From: DASSFZ01 sp035292585
GTDB taxonomy: Bacteria; Chloroflexota; Anaerolineae; Fen-1058
Length of the DNA stretch: 64,000 bases
Assembly: GCA_035292585.1 (NCBI GenBank)
Contig: DATDPU010000033.1
Coordinates: forward strand, 1 to 64,000
Direction: 5' to 3'
This document shows, in pieces, positions 40,038 through 48,717 of this stretch. Made by a program: the position numbers and the translations under genes. The notes under the pieces are model-generated. The model saw only the letters and a list, made by a program, of their open reading frames with translations, searched no databases and had not been told where the DNA came from. Positions within the stretch are counted from its first letter, which is position 1. Every line of letters begins with the position of its first letter.

Positions 40038-40307
40038 ACGTTTTACGTTCTTCTTCTTTCGCGTTACGGGCGGCTGCGCCAGCGCCAGCTTCTTCACGCG
40101 CGGCAGCCGCTTGATCGCCAACTCGCGTTTCAGGGCCGCGCCGCGCGATTCGCACTCCTCGACGTAAACCAGCTTCACCGGGCTGTGCAGGCGGGTGTAC
40201 CGTGCGCCGCGCCCGGCGTTGTGGGCGGCAACCCGTTTGGAAACATCGACCGCCCAGCCGGTGTACAACGATCCATCGACGCACTCGACGATGTAAACGA
40301 AAGGCAT
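40014..40307 (-). CDS. GIY-YIG nuclease-like small protein
   Basis: The protein has 97 residues. It begins MPFVYIVECVDGSLYTGWA, the GIY-YIG box (here VYI and YTG), followed by RVAAHNAGRGARYTR and PVKLVYVEECESRGAALKRE with the conserved Arg and Glu. It belongs to the stand-alone YhbQ/SLX1-like group. A Lys-rich tail is partly encoded by the heptamer array. Repeats also lie upstream (40318-40345, GGTTAGTTGG units). Confidence 0.88.
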   Translation of the reverse strand: MPFVYIVECVDGSLYTGWAVDVSKRVAAHNAGRGARYTRLHSPVKLVYVEECESRGAALKRELAIKRLPRVKKLALAQPPVTRKKKNVKRKQVAGSR

Positions 40308-40340
40308 GGTAGTGAGATGGTTGGTTAGTTGGATAGTTGG

Positions 40341-40859
40341 TTAGGTGCGATCGTCAACTTCTTGCAATAGTCTCAACAGCCGGTCTTCTTCTCTCTCTAA
40401 TCCCCAATCGCTAATCTCCAACTTCTCCTGATGTCTCCCGATCAACCGGATCGTCAGCTCATCACACCCGGCTACCCGCGCCCACTTGGCCCCGAGGCGG
40501 GGATGGTCGCGCAGTACCGCCAACGGTTTCCGCCAGCCGGTGGCCGGGCATTGAGCGAGTTGAGCCGGCGCCCAATGTTTCAACACCACGAAGATCGCGC
40601 GGGTCAGCGGGTTGGTGCGCGCCGCAGACTTGCCCACATCATGCAGCAATGCCGCCGCCAGCAGCGCCGGATGGGTCCGGCCCGTGCGTTTCAATTCACG
40701 CAACACCCGCAGCGCGTGCGCCTGCCCATCGCGCGGCATTTGCCGGAACAGCGCCTGCGCGCGGGGCGGTAAGTGCCGGTCGGCTTCAGCCAGATCGGTC
40801 TCGGTGACGCGCGCCGTCAGCGCGGCGCAGAATTGCCGAGCGCGATACAGCGGTTTCAA
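40341..40859 (-). CDS. HD-domain phosphohydrolase
   Basis: The protein has 172 residues. The metal motif AALLHDVGKSAAR and a preceding HALRVL histidine identify an HD domain; RDHPRLGAKWARVAGCDE and IGRHQEK continue it. ATG 40859 overlaps the stop of the M50 gene by four bases. The substrate is unknown. Confidence 0.85.
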   Translation of the reverse strand: MKPLYRARQFCAALTARVTETDLAEADRHLPPRAQALFRQMPRDGQAHALRVLRELKRTGRTHPALLAAALLHDVGKSAARTNPLTRAIFVVLKHWAPAQLAQCPATGWRKPLAVLRDHPRLGAKWARVAGCDELTIRLIGRHQEKLEISDWGLEREEDRLLRLLQEVDDRT

Positions 40860-41494
40860 AAGCCGAGCAGCAGCTGGCGCAGGGCTGTCACCGGCGGGTT
40901 GATCAGCACGCTCAACACGCTCTGGCCGCCGGCGATGGGCAAGATCAGCAGGATGAGAATGAACAAGCTGTACTGCTGAACTTGCTCATACCGGCGCGAC
41001 CAGGCATACGGCATCAGCCCCCACAGCACCTTCGAGCCGTCGAGCGGGGCCAGCGGGATCAGGTTGAAGACGGCCAGGAACAGGTTGATCACAACGATGA
41101 AGAATAAGATTTGCGCCAGCTGCAAGTTGCCGATCAAGAACGAGTTTTCGCCGGCGCGGAAGATCAGCGCCGCGACGATGGCGATCAACACGTTCATCAT
41201 CGGCCCGGCCAGCGACACCAGAACGATCCCGGCGTTGATGCTGGGCGCTTTGCGCAAGTTACTGGGCGAGAAAGGGACGGGCCTGGCCCAACCGAAGCTG
41301 CCCACGGCCAGGATCAGCGCGCCAATCGGATCGATGTGGGCGCGCGGATCGAGCGTCAACCGGCCCTGCAAGGCCGGCGTCTGATCGCCCAACCGCACGG
41401 CCGCCCAGGCATGCGCGAACTCGTGCAGCGGAAAGGCCAGCAGCACGATGATACAGTAAGCGATCAGGCTTTCAAGCGAGAATGGAATGAGCAT
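40856..41494 (-). CDS. site-2 protease-like M50 metallopeptidase
   Basis: The protein has 212 residues with about five membrane helices. The zinc motif is LHEFAHAWAA (His24, Glu25, His28) and the second motif LIPLAPLDGSKVLWG supplies the Asp ligand. It is the small family form without a PDZ domain. Such proteases cleave membrane-embedded anti-sigma factors or signal remnants. It is translationally coupled to the HD gene. Confidence 0.9.
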   Translation of the reverse strand: MLIPFSLESLIAYCIIVLLAFPLHEFAHAWAAVRLGDQTPALQGRLTLDPRAHIDPIGALILAVGSFGWARPVPFSPSNLRKAPSINAGIVLVSLAGPMMNVLIAIVAALIFRAGENSFLIGNLQLAQILFFIVVINLFLAVFNLIPLAPLDGSKVLWGLMPYAWSRRYEQVQQYSLFILILLILPIAGGQSVLSVLINPPVTALRQLLLGF

Positions 41495-41628
41495 AGCGGC
41501 CCCGTTTGAGAAGCGCCGGGCGCCCCCGATCAGGCGCGCGAAATGAGCATGTACCCCAGTGATGTTCGGCGAAGGTCTCCCGAACTGGCATCAGCCAAGT
41601 GGTGCGGGAGATGATTATAGCATACGGG

Positions 41629-43863
41629 CTACTCCACGACCTGTGCCGGGTCGAGCGCCGGCAGGCGCACGCAGAAGGTACTGCCCTGGCCTTCCTCGCT
41701 ATGCACCTCGACTGTCCCGCGATGTTGCTCGACGACGGCTTTGACCAGGCTGAGGCCCAGACCGGTGCCCTCGATGTCTTCCGTGCCGGGCATCTTCACC
41801 CGATAGAAGCGCTGGAATAACTTGGCTTGCGCCGCCTTAGGGATGCCCAAGCCGTTGTCGGACACTTCAAAGATGATCACACCCGCATCATGGCGTACCC
41901 GGGCCTGAATCTGGCCCTCGGTCGGCGTGTACTTGATGGCGTTGCCCATCAGATTGATGAGGACCTGGTAGATTTGCACGGGGTCGGCGCTGATATAGGC
42001 TGGCAGCTCTTCCAGTTCTACGCTTAGCTGCTGGCGCTTCTCGGCCGCTGGTGGAAGCAGCTCGGCGGCCGCGCGTTGGGCCATCTCGTTCAGATCGATC
42101 GGCTGGCGGATTTGTTCTGCTTCCGATTCGATCCGCTCGATATCCAGCAAGTCTTGAATGAGCGTCCGCATGCGTCGCAAGCCTTGCCCGAGACCTTCGA
42201 TGTACCGGCGCGCATCCTGGCGATCGGGCAGGGTATCTTCCAACAAGTCCAGGTAGCCGAAGGCCAGATTGAGCGGGCTGCGCAGATCGTGCGAGGCCAT
42301 GCGGATCATCTGCGATTTCAGCTGATCCAGCCGCTTGAGGTCTGAAATATCGTGCAGCGTGAGCACGCGCCCCAGCAGACCCAGATGTTCCGCGCGCACC
42401 AGCGTAAGGTTGCCCAGCAGCGTCGTGGTATCGCTGAGCGCCAATTCAAACACGTGCGCCTCCGGCGAGCTGCGATAAGCCTCGATCAGGCCGGGCAGCC
42501 GCAGCATATCATCCACGCGCTGACCGATGGCCTGCTCGGCCGTCACACCGAAGAGCTGCTCGGCGGCCCGATTGAATAACTGCACCCGATCGTCGGCATC
42601 GGTCACGATCACGGTATCGCCCGTGCTGGCCAGCACCGCGCTCAGGCGCTGCCGCTCGCGCTGCGCGTCTTCGTACAGCCGCGCGTTCTCGACGGCCACG
42701 GCGACCTGATCCGCCAGCATTTGCAGCGCCGAGATGTCCTCCTCGCCAAAGGCATCGACATAGCGACTGGCGAAGCCGATGATGCCGATGACCGACTCGC
42801 TGGAGCGCAGCGGCAGGATCAGCTCAGACCGTGCGTCGGGACCGGTCACCGATACGAAATCAGGAACCTGTCGCACATCGCTCGTCAGCACCATCTGCCC
42901 CGAAGTATAGACGCGCGCGGCTAACCCGTCCGTCACTTTCTGACGATGATTTGCCATGTCGGGCCGCGCCAACGGCCCGGCTTGCGCGCGCATGACGAAC
43001 TCACCTGCCGCCTCATCCACCGTCAAGATGCCGACATGGTCGACCCCAAAGCGGACTTGAGTGCTTTCGGCGATCGCGGTCAGGATGCGCTCGATATCCC
43101 AGCCGGCAGCGATGCGGCGCCCCACCTGGCCGATGGCCTCCATATCGCGCGCCCGGCGTCGAATTTCGGCGCTGCTGCGAATGTGCCCGATGGTGAGCGC
43201 GATCTGATCCGTGACGGCCAGCACCGCTTCGGCGTCGGCCTGGCTGAAGCGCTGCATCGGGCGTGAATTGACGAAGAACGCCGCGCCAAACGCGCGATTA
43301 TTCAAGGCCAACGGTACGGCCAGCACGGCCGGCGTGGTCTCGATCGGATCGAGAATCTTCACGGCATTGTGTTCGATCACCCATTTTGCCAGCGGCGTGC
43401 CAGCCGGCGAATCGGGCCGTGAAGCGATCGGCTCGGTGTACGGGCTGCGTGGATGCAGCGGGGCCGGCGCGTTGCGCTGATCGCTCCAGGCCGCGTAGCT
43501 GCACTCGCGCGCGTCGATCAGTTCCGCCCAGCGCGGCGCGAGCGCATTGAGCAACGTGTCCAGGCCGGTGGCCCGGCTCACCACACCGCGGATATCGGCG
43601 ATCATGTGCAGCCGGCGGACGTCGCGCTCGCGCCGGTCGCGTTCGCGGCCGGTCAAGCCTAAGAGCGCCCCCAGGATGACTGGCAGGGTATCGGTCAACA
43701 GATGCGCGAAACTGCCGGCTGGGCCGAAGTGAATGGCGAGGATACTCTGAAGCGTGAGGGGTAAATCGCGCTGGGCGAGCGTGGTCAGCGTCAGCACGCC
43801 AGGGAACAGCAGCCCCAGCAGGACGCCATAAACCGTATAACGCGCGGCCCAGGTTCTGAACAC
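41629..43863 (-). CDS. sensor histidine kinase with two GAF domains and a PAS domain
   Basis: The protein has 744 residues. Two membrane segments open the chain (VYGVLLGLLFPGVLTL and a second near residue 60). A GAF domain (about 95-230), a second GAF (about 240-400: IERILTAIAESTQVRFGVDH) and a PAS domain (about 405-510) follow. The HisKA H-box is MASHDLRSPLNLAFG and the HATPase has NLMGNAIKYTPTEGQ and GTGLGLSLVKAVVEQ. It is probably the partner of the receiver-kinase hybrid 44 bp upstream in the same direction. The signal is unknown. Confidence 0.92.
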   Translation of the reverse strand: MFRTWAARYTVYGVLLGLLFPGVLTLTTLAQRDLPLTLQSILAIHFGPAGSFAHLLTDTLPVILGALLGLTGRERDRRERDVRRLHMIADIRGVVSRATGLDTLLNALAPRWAELIDARECSYAAWSDQRNAPAPLHPRSPYTEPIASRPDSPAGTPLAKWVIEHNAVKILDPIETTPAVLAVPLALNNRAFGAAFFVNSRPMQRFSQADAEAVLAVTDQIALTIGHIRSSAEIRRRARDMEAIGQVGRRIAAGWDIERILTAIAESTQVRFGVDHVGILTVDEAAGEFVMRAQAGPLARPDMANHRQKVTDGLAARVYTSGQMVLTSDVRQVPDFVSVTGPDARSELILPLRSSESVIGIIGFASRYVDAFGEEDISALQMLADQVAVAVENARLYEDAQRERQRLSAVLASTGDTVIVTDADDRVQLFNRAAEQLFGVTAEQAIGQRVDDMLRLPGLIEAYRSSPEAHVFELALSDTTTLLGNLTLVRAEHLGLLGRVLTLHDISDLKRLDQLKSQMIRMASHDLRSPLNLAFGYLDLLEDTLPDRQDARRYIEGLGQGLRRMRTLIQDLLDIERIESEAEQIRQPIDLNEMAQRAAAELLPPAAEKRQQLSVELEELPAYISADPVQIYQVLINLMGNAIKYTPTEGQIQARVRHDAGVIIFEVSDNGLGIPKAAQAKLFQRFYRVKMPGTEDIEGTGLGLSLVKAVVEQHRGTVEVHSEEGQGSTFCVRLPALDPAQVVE

Positions 43864-43906
43864 GATTCAGTCCGGTAGGGAAGGCTCGAAACAGCGGAAT
43901 GAACTC

Positions 43907-45142
43907 TTATTCGTGTTCATTCGTGTGACTTCGTGGATTAACATCCGTCAGGGGCAGCCAGATCGCGAAAGTGCTGCCCTTGCCCGGTTCGCTCTTCAAG
44001 GTGATTTGGCCGCCGTGCGCAACCACGATGCGGTGCGCCAGCGCCAGGCCCAAGCCAATGCCTTCGAAGTGCCGGCGATCGCTCATATCGGCCTGTGTGA
44101 ACGCTTTGAACAACAGGCGTTGGCGCTCAACCGGGATGCCGACGCCCGAATCGGCCACGCCGATGACCACGTGCGGCCGGGGAGTCTGGCCTGGCCCCTG
44201 CACCGGACTATGCGCGCCGAGCACCACGCGCCCCCCTTTCGGCGTGAACTTGATCGCGTTATCGACCAAATGGCCCAGCGCGTTGGCCAGGCGCGCCGGG
44301 TCGGCCGGGATGCGCACGTCCGTCGGCGGTGGAACCGCCTGGAGCGCGACGCCTTTATCACGCGCCCGAGACGAATAGAGTTCGTGCGTCTCCCGGATGA
44401 CCTCCGCGACGCTGACCTGATCCACTTCGAGTTGCAACTCGCCGCGCTCCAACAGGCTGAAGTCGAGCAGGTTATCGACCAGCCGCTTGAGGCGGCGGCT
44501 GTAAGTCTGAATGTTGGAGAGGTGTTCACGCTGGCGCTCGGACGGGAGTGAATTGCCTTCGTTGAGCAATTGGGCGGCCAACAGAATCACCGAGAGCGGC
44601 GTGCGCAGTTCGTGGGACACAATCGAGACGAACTCGCTCTTCATGCGATCCAGGCTTTGCAGTTGCGCGTAGGCCTCGCGCAGTTCGCGCGTCTGCTCGG
44701 CCACCGTCTGTTCCAGGTGCGCGTTGGCCTGTTTGAGCTCGTTCACCAACCGCCGGTTGTCGATCTCCAGGCTGCGCTGCAGCAGCGCGCGATCGATGGT
44801 GAACTGGAGCTGATCGACGTTTTCCACCGGCTTGAGCAAATAGTCGTACGCGCCGTGGCGCAGCGCGTCCAGCGCGGTGTCCAGCGAGGCGTGGCCGGTG
44901 AGGATGATGACCTGGGTTTCCTTCGCGCGCTCCTTCACCCGATGCAGCACGCCCAGCCCGTTCAGGCGCGGCATCTGCAAATCGGTCAACACCAGGTCGA
45001 ACGGCTGCGTGGTGAACAGACGCACCGCCGTCTCGCCGTCGTAGGCGACCTGGACTTCGTAGCCTTGTTGTGATAAATAACCCTGCAAAAAAGCGGCGAC
45101 ATCGCGACTGTCATCTGCCACCAGGATGCGCTGTTTGGCCAT
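43907..45142 (-). CDS. receiver-histidine kinase hybrid (receiver first)
   Basis: The protein has 411 residues from ATG 45142. The receiver (1-125) has Asp54 in VLTDLQMPRLNG and Lys104 in YLLKPVENV. A coiled coil (QTVAEQTRELREAYAQL) leads to HisKA with VSHELRTPLSV (His177) and a HATPase with LGHLVDNAIKFTPKGG and GIGLGLALAHRIV. Its receiver and coiled coil are very similar to those of the protein at 59941, which indicates a duplicated module. Confidence 0.92.
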   Translation of the reverse strand: MAKQRILVADDSRDVAAFLQGYLSQQGYEVQVAYDGETAVRLFTTQPFDLVLTDLQMPRLNGLGVLHRVKERAKETQVIILTGHASLDTALDALRHGAYDYLLKPVENVDQLQFTIDRALLQRSLEIDNRRLVNELKQANAHLEQTVAEQTRELREAYAQLQSLDRMKSEFVSIVSHELRTPLSVILLAAQLLNEGNSLPSERQREHLSNIQTYSRRLKRLVDNLLDFSLLERGELQLEVDQVSVAEVIRETHELYSSRARDKGVALQAVPPPTDVRIPADPARLANALGHLVDNAIKFTPKGGRVVLGAHSPVQGPGQTPRPHVVIGVADSGVGIPVERQRLLFKAFTQADMSDRRHFEGIGLGLALAHRIVVAHGGQITLKSEPGKGSTFAIWLPLTDVNPRSHTNEHE

Positions 45143-45162
45143 CCGGCTTACCTCGATTCTCC

Positions 45163-45196
45163 AGACCTGCCGGGTCTTGGAGACGAGGCAGGTCTG
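45163..45196. repeat. AGACCTG palindromic repeat between divergent genes
   Basis: CCAGACCTGCCGGGTCT and GAGGCAGGTCTGC form a hairpin of the AGACCT family, located between the receiver-kinase start and the methyltransferase promoter. Confidence 0.6.
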
Positions 45197-45228
45197 CACG
45201 GATTATACACCCGATGTCCGGCCCGTTC

Positions 45229-45257
45229 TTGTCAGCGATGGGGTGACGTGCTACACT
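45229..45257 (+). promoter_or_regulatory. promoter for a likely leaderless methyltransferase mRNA
   Basis: TTGTCA (45229-45234) and TACACT (45252-45257) are separated by 17 bp. The expected start (45263-45265) coincides with the ATG at 45265, so translation would be leaderless; no ribosome binding site is visible. Confidence 0.5.
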
Positions 45258-45264
45258 CGCGTCG

Positions 45265-46083
45265 ATGAGCGACTACGCAACTTTCGCCCGGCTGTACGAC
45301 TTTTTTTACGAGGGTATTGCCGACGATATCCCGCTGTATCAAGGTTTTGCCGAGCGGACCGGCGGCCGGGTGCTGGAGATCGGCGTCGGCACGGGGCGGG
45401 TGGCGGTGCCCCTGGCCCAGGCCGGCTGTACCGTCACCGGTCTCGATTCGTCGGATGCGATGCTGGCGATCGCGCAGGCGCAGGCGGCTAAGGCCGGGGT
45501 CGCCGATCGGGTGCAGCTGGTGCGGGCCGACATGCGCCGCTTCGAGCTTGGCGCGCGTTTCGATCTGGTGATCGTCCCGATCAACACTTTCATGCACAAC
45601 CTGACGCTCGACGATCAGCTCGACACGCTGACCCACATCCGGCGGCACCTGGCGCCGCCGGGCCTGCTGGTGATCGATCTGTTCAATCCCGACCCGACCC
45701 TGCCCGATGATCGACGCCTGATTTTGCAGCGGGTTCGGCCTGGCCCCGGCGGTCAACCCGTCCTGCAATTCACGACACGCGCGTTGGATTGGGAGCACCA
45801 GGTGTCGGCGGCGATGTTCATTGTCGACGAGCCGAATGAGGAAGGGTTCATCCGGCGCACGACCTTCGCGTTCGAGCTGCGCTTTTTGTTTCGGAACGAG
45901 GTGGAGCTGTTGCTGCGCCAGACCGGCTTTACGCTCGAAGCGGTGTACGGCTCGTACGACCTGGCTCCCTTTGAGGCGGGCGCGGAGAAGCTCATCGTCG
46001 TGGCGCGGCCCTCACCCTCCCCCGCCTCGCTGCGCTCGTCACCCCCTCCCTCTCCCGATACGTCGGGAGAGGGAGGGGGTTAG
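45265..46083 (+). CDS. class I SAM-dependent methyltransferase
   Basis: The protein has 272 residues. Motif I is RVLEIGVGTGRVAVPLA, followed by TGLDSSDAML and VRADMRRFEL, and LLVIDLFNP after the fold's fourth strand. The C-terminal 25 residues (PSPSPASLRSSPPPSPDTSG) are encoded by a CCCTCTCCCGATACGTCGGG palindrome, so the native end probably lay near VVARP. The substrate is unknown. Confidence 0.87.
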   Translation: MSDYATFARLYDFFYEGIADDIPLYQGFAERTGGRVLEIGVGTGRVAVPLAQAGCTVTGLDSSDAMLAIAQAQAAKAGVADRVQLVRADMRRFELGARFDLVIVPINTFMHNLTLDDQLDTLTHIRRHLAPPGLLVIDLFNPDPTLPDDRRLILQRVRPGPGGQPVLQFTTRALDWEHQVSAAMFIVDEPNEEGFIRRTTFAFELRFLFRNEVELLLRQTGFTLEAVYGSYDLAPFEAGAEKLIVVARPSPSPASLRSSPPPSPDTSGEGGG

Positions 46084-46100
46084 GGGGTAGGTGAGGGCGT
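46010..46100. repeat. CCCTCTCCCGA palindrome at the convergent gene ends
   Basis: CCCTCTCCCGATACGTCGGGAGAGGG is a 26-bp near-perfect palindrome flanked by CCTCACCCTCCCC and GGGGTAGGTGAGGG. It forms the 3' ends of both the methyltransferase and Usp genes, and could terminate both transcripts. Confidence 0.75.
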
Positions 46101-46919
46101 CGGGTTCTTCACCACCAGCACAGCGGTGTTCAACGCTTCCAGCACGTGCGCCGAAATGTTATCCAGCAGCAGGCGGCTGACGCCGCGCGCGAATTGCGCG
46201 CCGACGACGACCAGATCGTAGTTGCCCTCGTGCGCCTCGGCATCGATCTCGTCCAGCACCAACCCGTGGCGCACTTTGATCTCGCCGCGCACGCCCGCCG
46301 CGCGCAGCAGGTCCAGCGCGGCGCTCAGGTGCAGCCCCTCGCGCGTGCCATGCGCGATCAATTCCTCGGCCGAGGCCTCCAGGGCGTACAGGTCGGAGTC
46401 TTCACTCAACGCGATCTGCGACATCACGTGTAGCACGGTCATGTCCGCCTCGGTCATGGCCGCCACATTCACGGCGAACTGCACGTCGCGCAGGCCCGGC
46501 TCGCCCCCGGCCGTGCACACCAGGATGCGGCGCAATTCGCCGGCCGCTTTTTTGACCACCAGCACGGAGCAGGGCGCATACTGCATCACGCGCGCCGAGG
46601 TCGATCCCAGGAGGAAGCGGGTCAAACCGCGCAGCCCGCGCGCGCCGACGATCAGCAGATCGTAGTTGCCGGACTCGGCTTCCTTGAGGATCTCTTCGGC
46701 GGCATGGCCGCGCGCGATCTTGATCGAGACCTCCGCCTGGGTTGGGCGCAGCCGGGCGAACAGGAGATCGAGCGCGTGCTTGATCGCGCCGGCCTCCCGC
46801 TCGTTTTCGAGCGTGCCAAACAACGTCACCTGGTTGCCCGGCGCCTTGAGCAGGTACGTCGCGAAGCGCGCCGCCTGCTCGGAAGGCGCCGACCCATCGG
46901 AGCACATCAAAATCCGCAC
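46080..46919 (-). CDS. tandem universal stress protein (two UspA domains)
   Basis: The protein has 279 residues from GTG 46919 (GGGAG eight bases upstream). Domain 1 starts VRILMCSDGSAPSEQAA and has the nucleotide-loop-like GARGLRGLTRFLLGSTSARV. Domain 2 starts RRILVCTAGGEPGLRD and has GAQFARGVSRLLLDNISAHV, a weaker loop. It may bind ATP in the first domain. It lies just downstream of the Na/Pi-like gene in the same direction. Confidence 0.87.
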   Translation of the reverse strand: MRILMCSDGSAPSEQAARFATYLLKAPGNQVTLFGTLENEREAGAIKHALDLLFARLRPTQAEVSIKIARGHAAEEILKEAESGNYDLLIVGARGLRGLTRFLLGSTSARVMQYAPCSVLVVKKAAGELRRILVCTAGGEPGLRDVQFAVNVAAMTEADMTVLHVMSQIALSEDSDLYALEASAEELIAHGTREGLHLSAALDLLRAAGVRGEIKVRHGLVLDEIDAEAHEGNYDLVVVGAQFARGVSRLLLDNISAHVLEALNTAVLVVKNPTPSPTP

Positions 46920-47033
46920 CTTAGCAACTCCCAAACATGATGGCCGATGGCTTACGGCCGATCGCGTATCGCGGAAGGTCAAAAACGGCGGCCCGGCGCG
47001 AGGTGCGATAGGCGCGATGCCAGCGGCGCGCCG

Positions 47034-48086
47034 CTAAAGCAGCAGCAGCAGAATCGGCGCGCCGACCACCGCCAGCATGAAGATGGTCAGGTTACGGCGG
47101 TTGTGCGTCACCCGACCGACGAGGTTCAACACCAACCGTTCGTAGCCGCGATACGAAATGGACAAGATCGCCAGCGAGACCAGCGCCACGCTCAACATCT
47201 CGACCAGCACGATCGTGAAAGCGGCCGGGTTGTTCATCAACACCGACGCCACCAGCGTATCGACAAACGTGGTGACGTTGGCGCCCATGATGTAGGGCAC
47301 CACGTTCTCGACGCGGATATAGCCGCGCGCGGAGAGCGGCACCAGCAACCCCAGCGATACCGAGACGGACATCGAAATACTGGTGACGGCCATGCCTAAG
47401 CCGAACATCACGATCGGCCGGTACAGCAGGCGCGGCGTTTCGCCGAAGCCGGTGCCGCTGAGATCGAGGTCGGGCAAGGCGCGATCGAACACGTTGAAGG
47501 CGACCATCACCACGCCGACGCCGACGCCGAAGATCAACAGGCCCGGCGCCCACGACGTGATCCAGCCCACGATCGGATCGAAAACGGCATCCATCACCGA
47601 CGCCAACTGGCTGGTGGCCGTGAAGTGTAACGTGCTCAACCAACCGTTCGACAGAATGAGATAACCCAACAGCATCGCCGGCAGGTACGTCGTCCAGGTC
47701 GTGAGCAGCGAGACCAACCCCATGCCCAGGCTCCGCTTGGACTCCTGGCCCCGCAGCAAGTAGACGAAGCCGATGAACAGCACGATGAACGACGCGCCCA
47801 TACGCGAGCCGTTGATCATCATGAAAGCTTCCACGGTATCGACCGCGCCGCCGTTGAACAGACCCAGGGTGGCGGCGGCGACGGGCGATCCGCTCAACAC
47901 AAAATACGCGCCGAGCCAGCCGAAGCCCAGAGCATTAAACGGGTTGCTGATCAGCGAGGTCTCGCGCAGCAGCGGCGCGAGCGTTTTTGCGCCGGCCTTC
48001 ATCAACTGGATGGCCAGGATGAAAAAAAACAGGCCCGCCGCGCCATAGGCAATCTTCTGCACGTGAATTCGCGGCAGTCGGCGCAT
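47034..48086 (-). CDS. Na/Pi-cotransporter-like membrane protein
   Basis: The protein has 350 residues from ATG 48086. About nine membrane helices carry two repeat-type signatures, LSGSPVAAATLGLFNGGA and YIMGANVTTFVDTLVASV, the latter resembling the GANIGTT box of PNaS transporters. No PhoU domain is attached. It follows the HD gene by four bases and belongs to the leftward group that starts with DUF951. Confidence 0.7.
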   Translation of the reverse strand: MRRLPRIHVQKIAYGAAGLFFFILAIQLMKAGAKTLAPLLRETSLISNPFNALGFGWLGAYFVLSGSPVAAATLGLFNGGAVDTVEAFMMINGSRMGASFIVLFIGFVYLLRGQESKRSLGMGLVSLLTTWTTYLPAMLLGYLILSNGWLSTLHFTATSQLASVMDAVFDPIVGWITSWAPGLLIFGVGVGVVMVAFNVFDRALPDLDLSGTGFGETPRLLYRPIVMFGLGMAVTSISMSVSVSLGLLVPLSARGYIRVENVVPYIMGANVTTFVDTLVASVLMNNPAAFTIVLVEMLSVALVSLAILSISYRGYERLVLNLVGRVTHNRRNLTIFMLAVVGAPILLLLL

Positions 48087-48090
48087 CGGC

Positions 48091-48717
48091 TCAGGCCTCG
48101 CCCCGCGCTTCGCGCGCCAGCCGCGCGTAAAAGGCGGCCAGCACGGCGTGGCGCTCCTCGGCAATGGCGCGTCCGGTGCGTGTGGTCATGCGCTCGCGCA
48201 AGCGCGACAGTTTCACCACGTACTCGTGATGCGGGGTGTGCTCGCCCGGCCGGGCCTGGCCGTGTGCGAACCGCTCCGGGTAGTCGGCGGCGACCTCGTC
48301 CCACAGCCGCTGGCCGATCACGCCAGTGTAGGCGAACGCGCGCGCCGCGCCGATCGCGCCGATCGCATCGAGCTTGTCGGCGTCGAACAGGCAGCGCGCT
48401 TCGAGCGTGTCGGGCGGCGGGCCGGAGCGAAAGCGATGTTGGAGGATGGCGCGCACGACCGCCTCCACTTTTTCGGGTGGCTGGGCTTGCAAAATTTCGC
48501 GGGCGCGCCCCGCCGCCACTTCGGCGTGATCGCGCCCCGAGCGATCCCCGCGTCCCACGTCGTGCAGCAGCGCCGCCGCGCGCACGATCGCGACGTCGGC
48601 CCCTTCGGCGCGCGCCAGCCGCTCGGCCAGCGCCGTCACGCGCAGCACGTGATCAAAATCGTGGGCGGGATCGTGCAAATCGGCATAGTAGCGACGCGCT
48701 TCAGCGGGCTCGATCAC
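48091..48717 (-). CDS. HD-domain hydrolase (YedJ/PgpH-like small type)
   Basis: The protein has 208 residues from GTG 48717 (GAGGAGC upstream), overlapping the glycosyltransferase end by 17 bp. Metal motifs are HDFDHVLRV, AALLHDVGRGDRSGRDHAE and LFDADKLDAIGAIG, the order of the metal-dependent HD phosphohydrolases. The substrate is probably a nucleotide, but this is not proven. Confidence 0.87.
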   Translation of the reverse strand: MIEPAEARRYYADLHDPAHDFDHVLRVTALAERLARAEGADVAIVRAAALLHDVGRGDRSGRDHAEVAAGRAREILQAQPPEKVEAVVRAILQHRFRSGPPPDTLEARCLFDADKLDAIGAIGAARAFAYTGVIGQRLWDEVAADYPERFAHGQARPGEHTPHHEYVVKLSRLRERMTTRTGRAIAEERHAVLAAFYARLAREARGEA

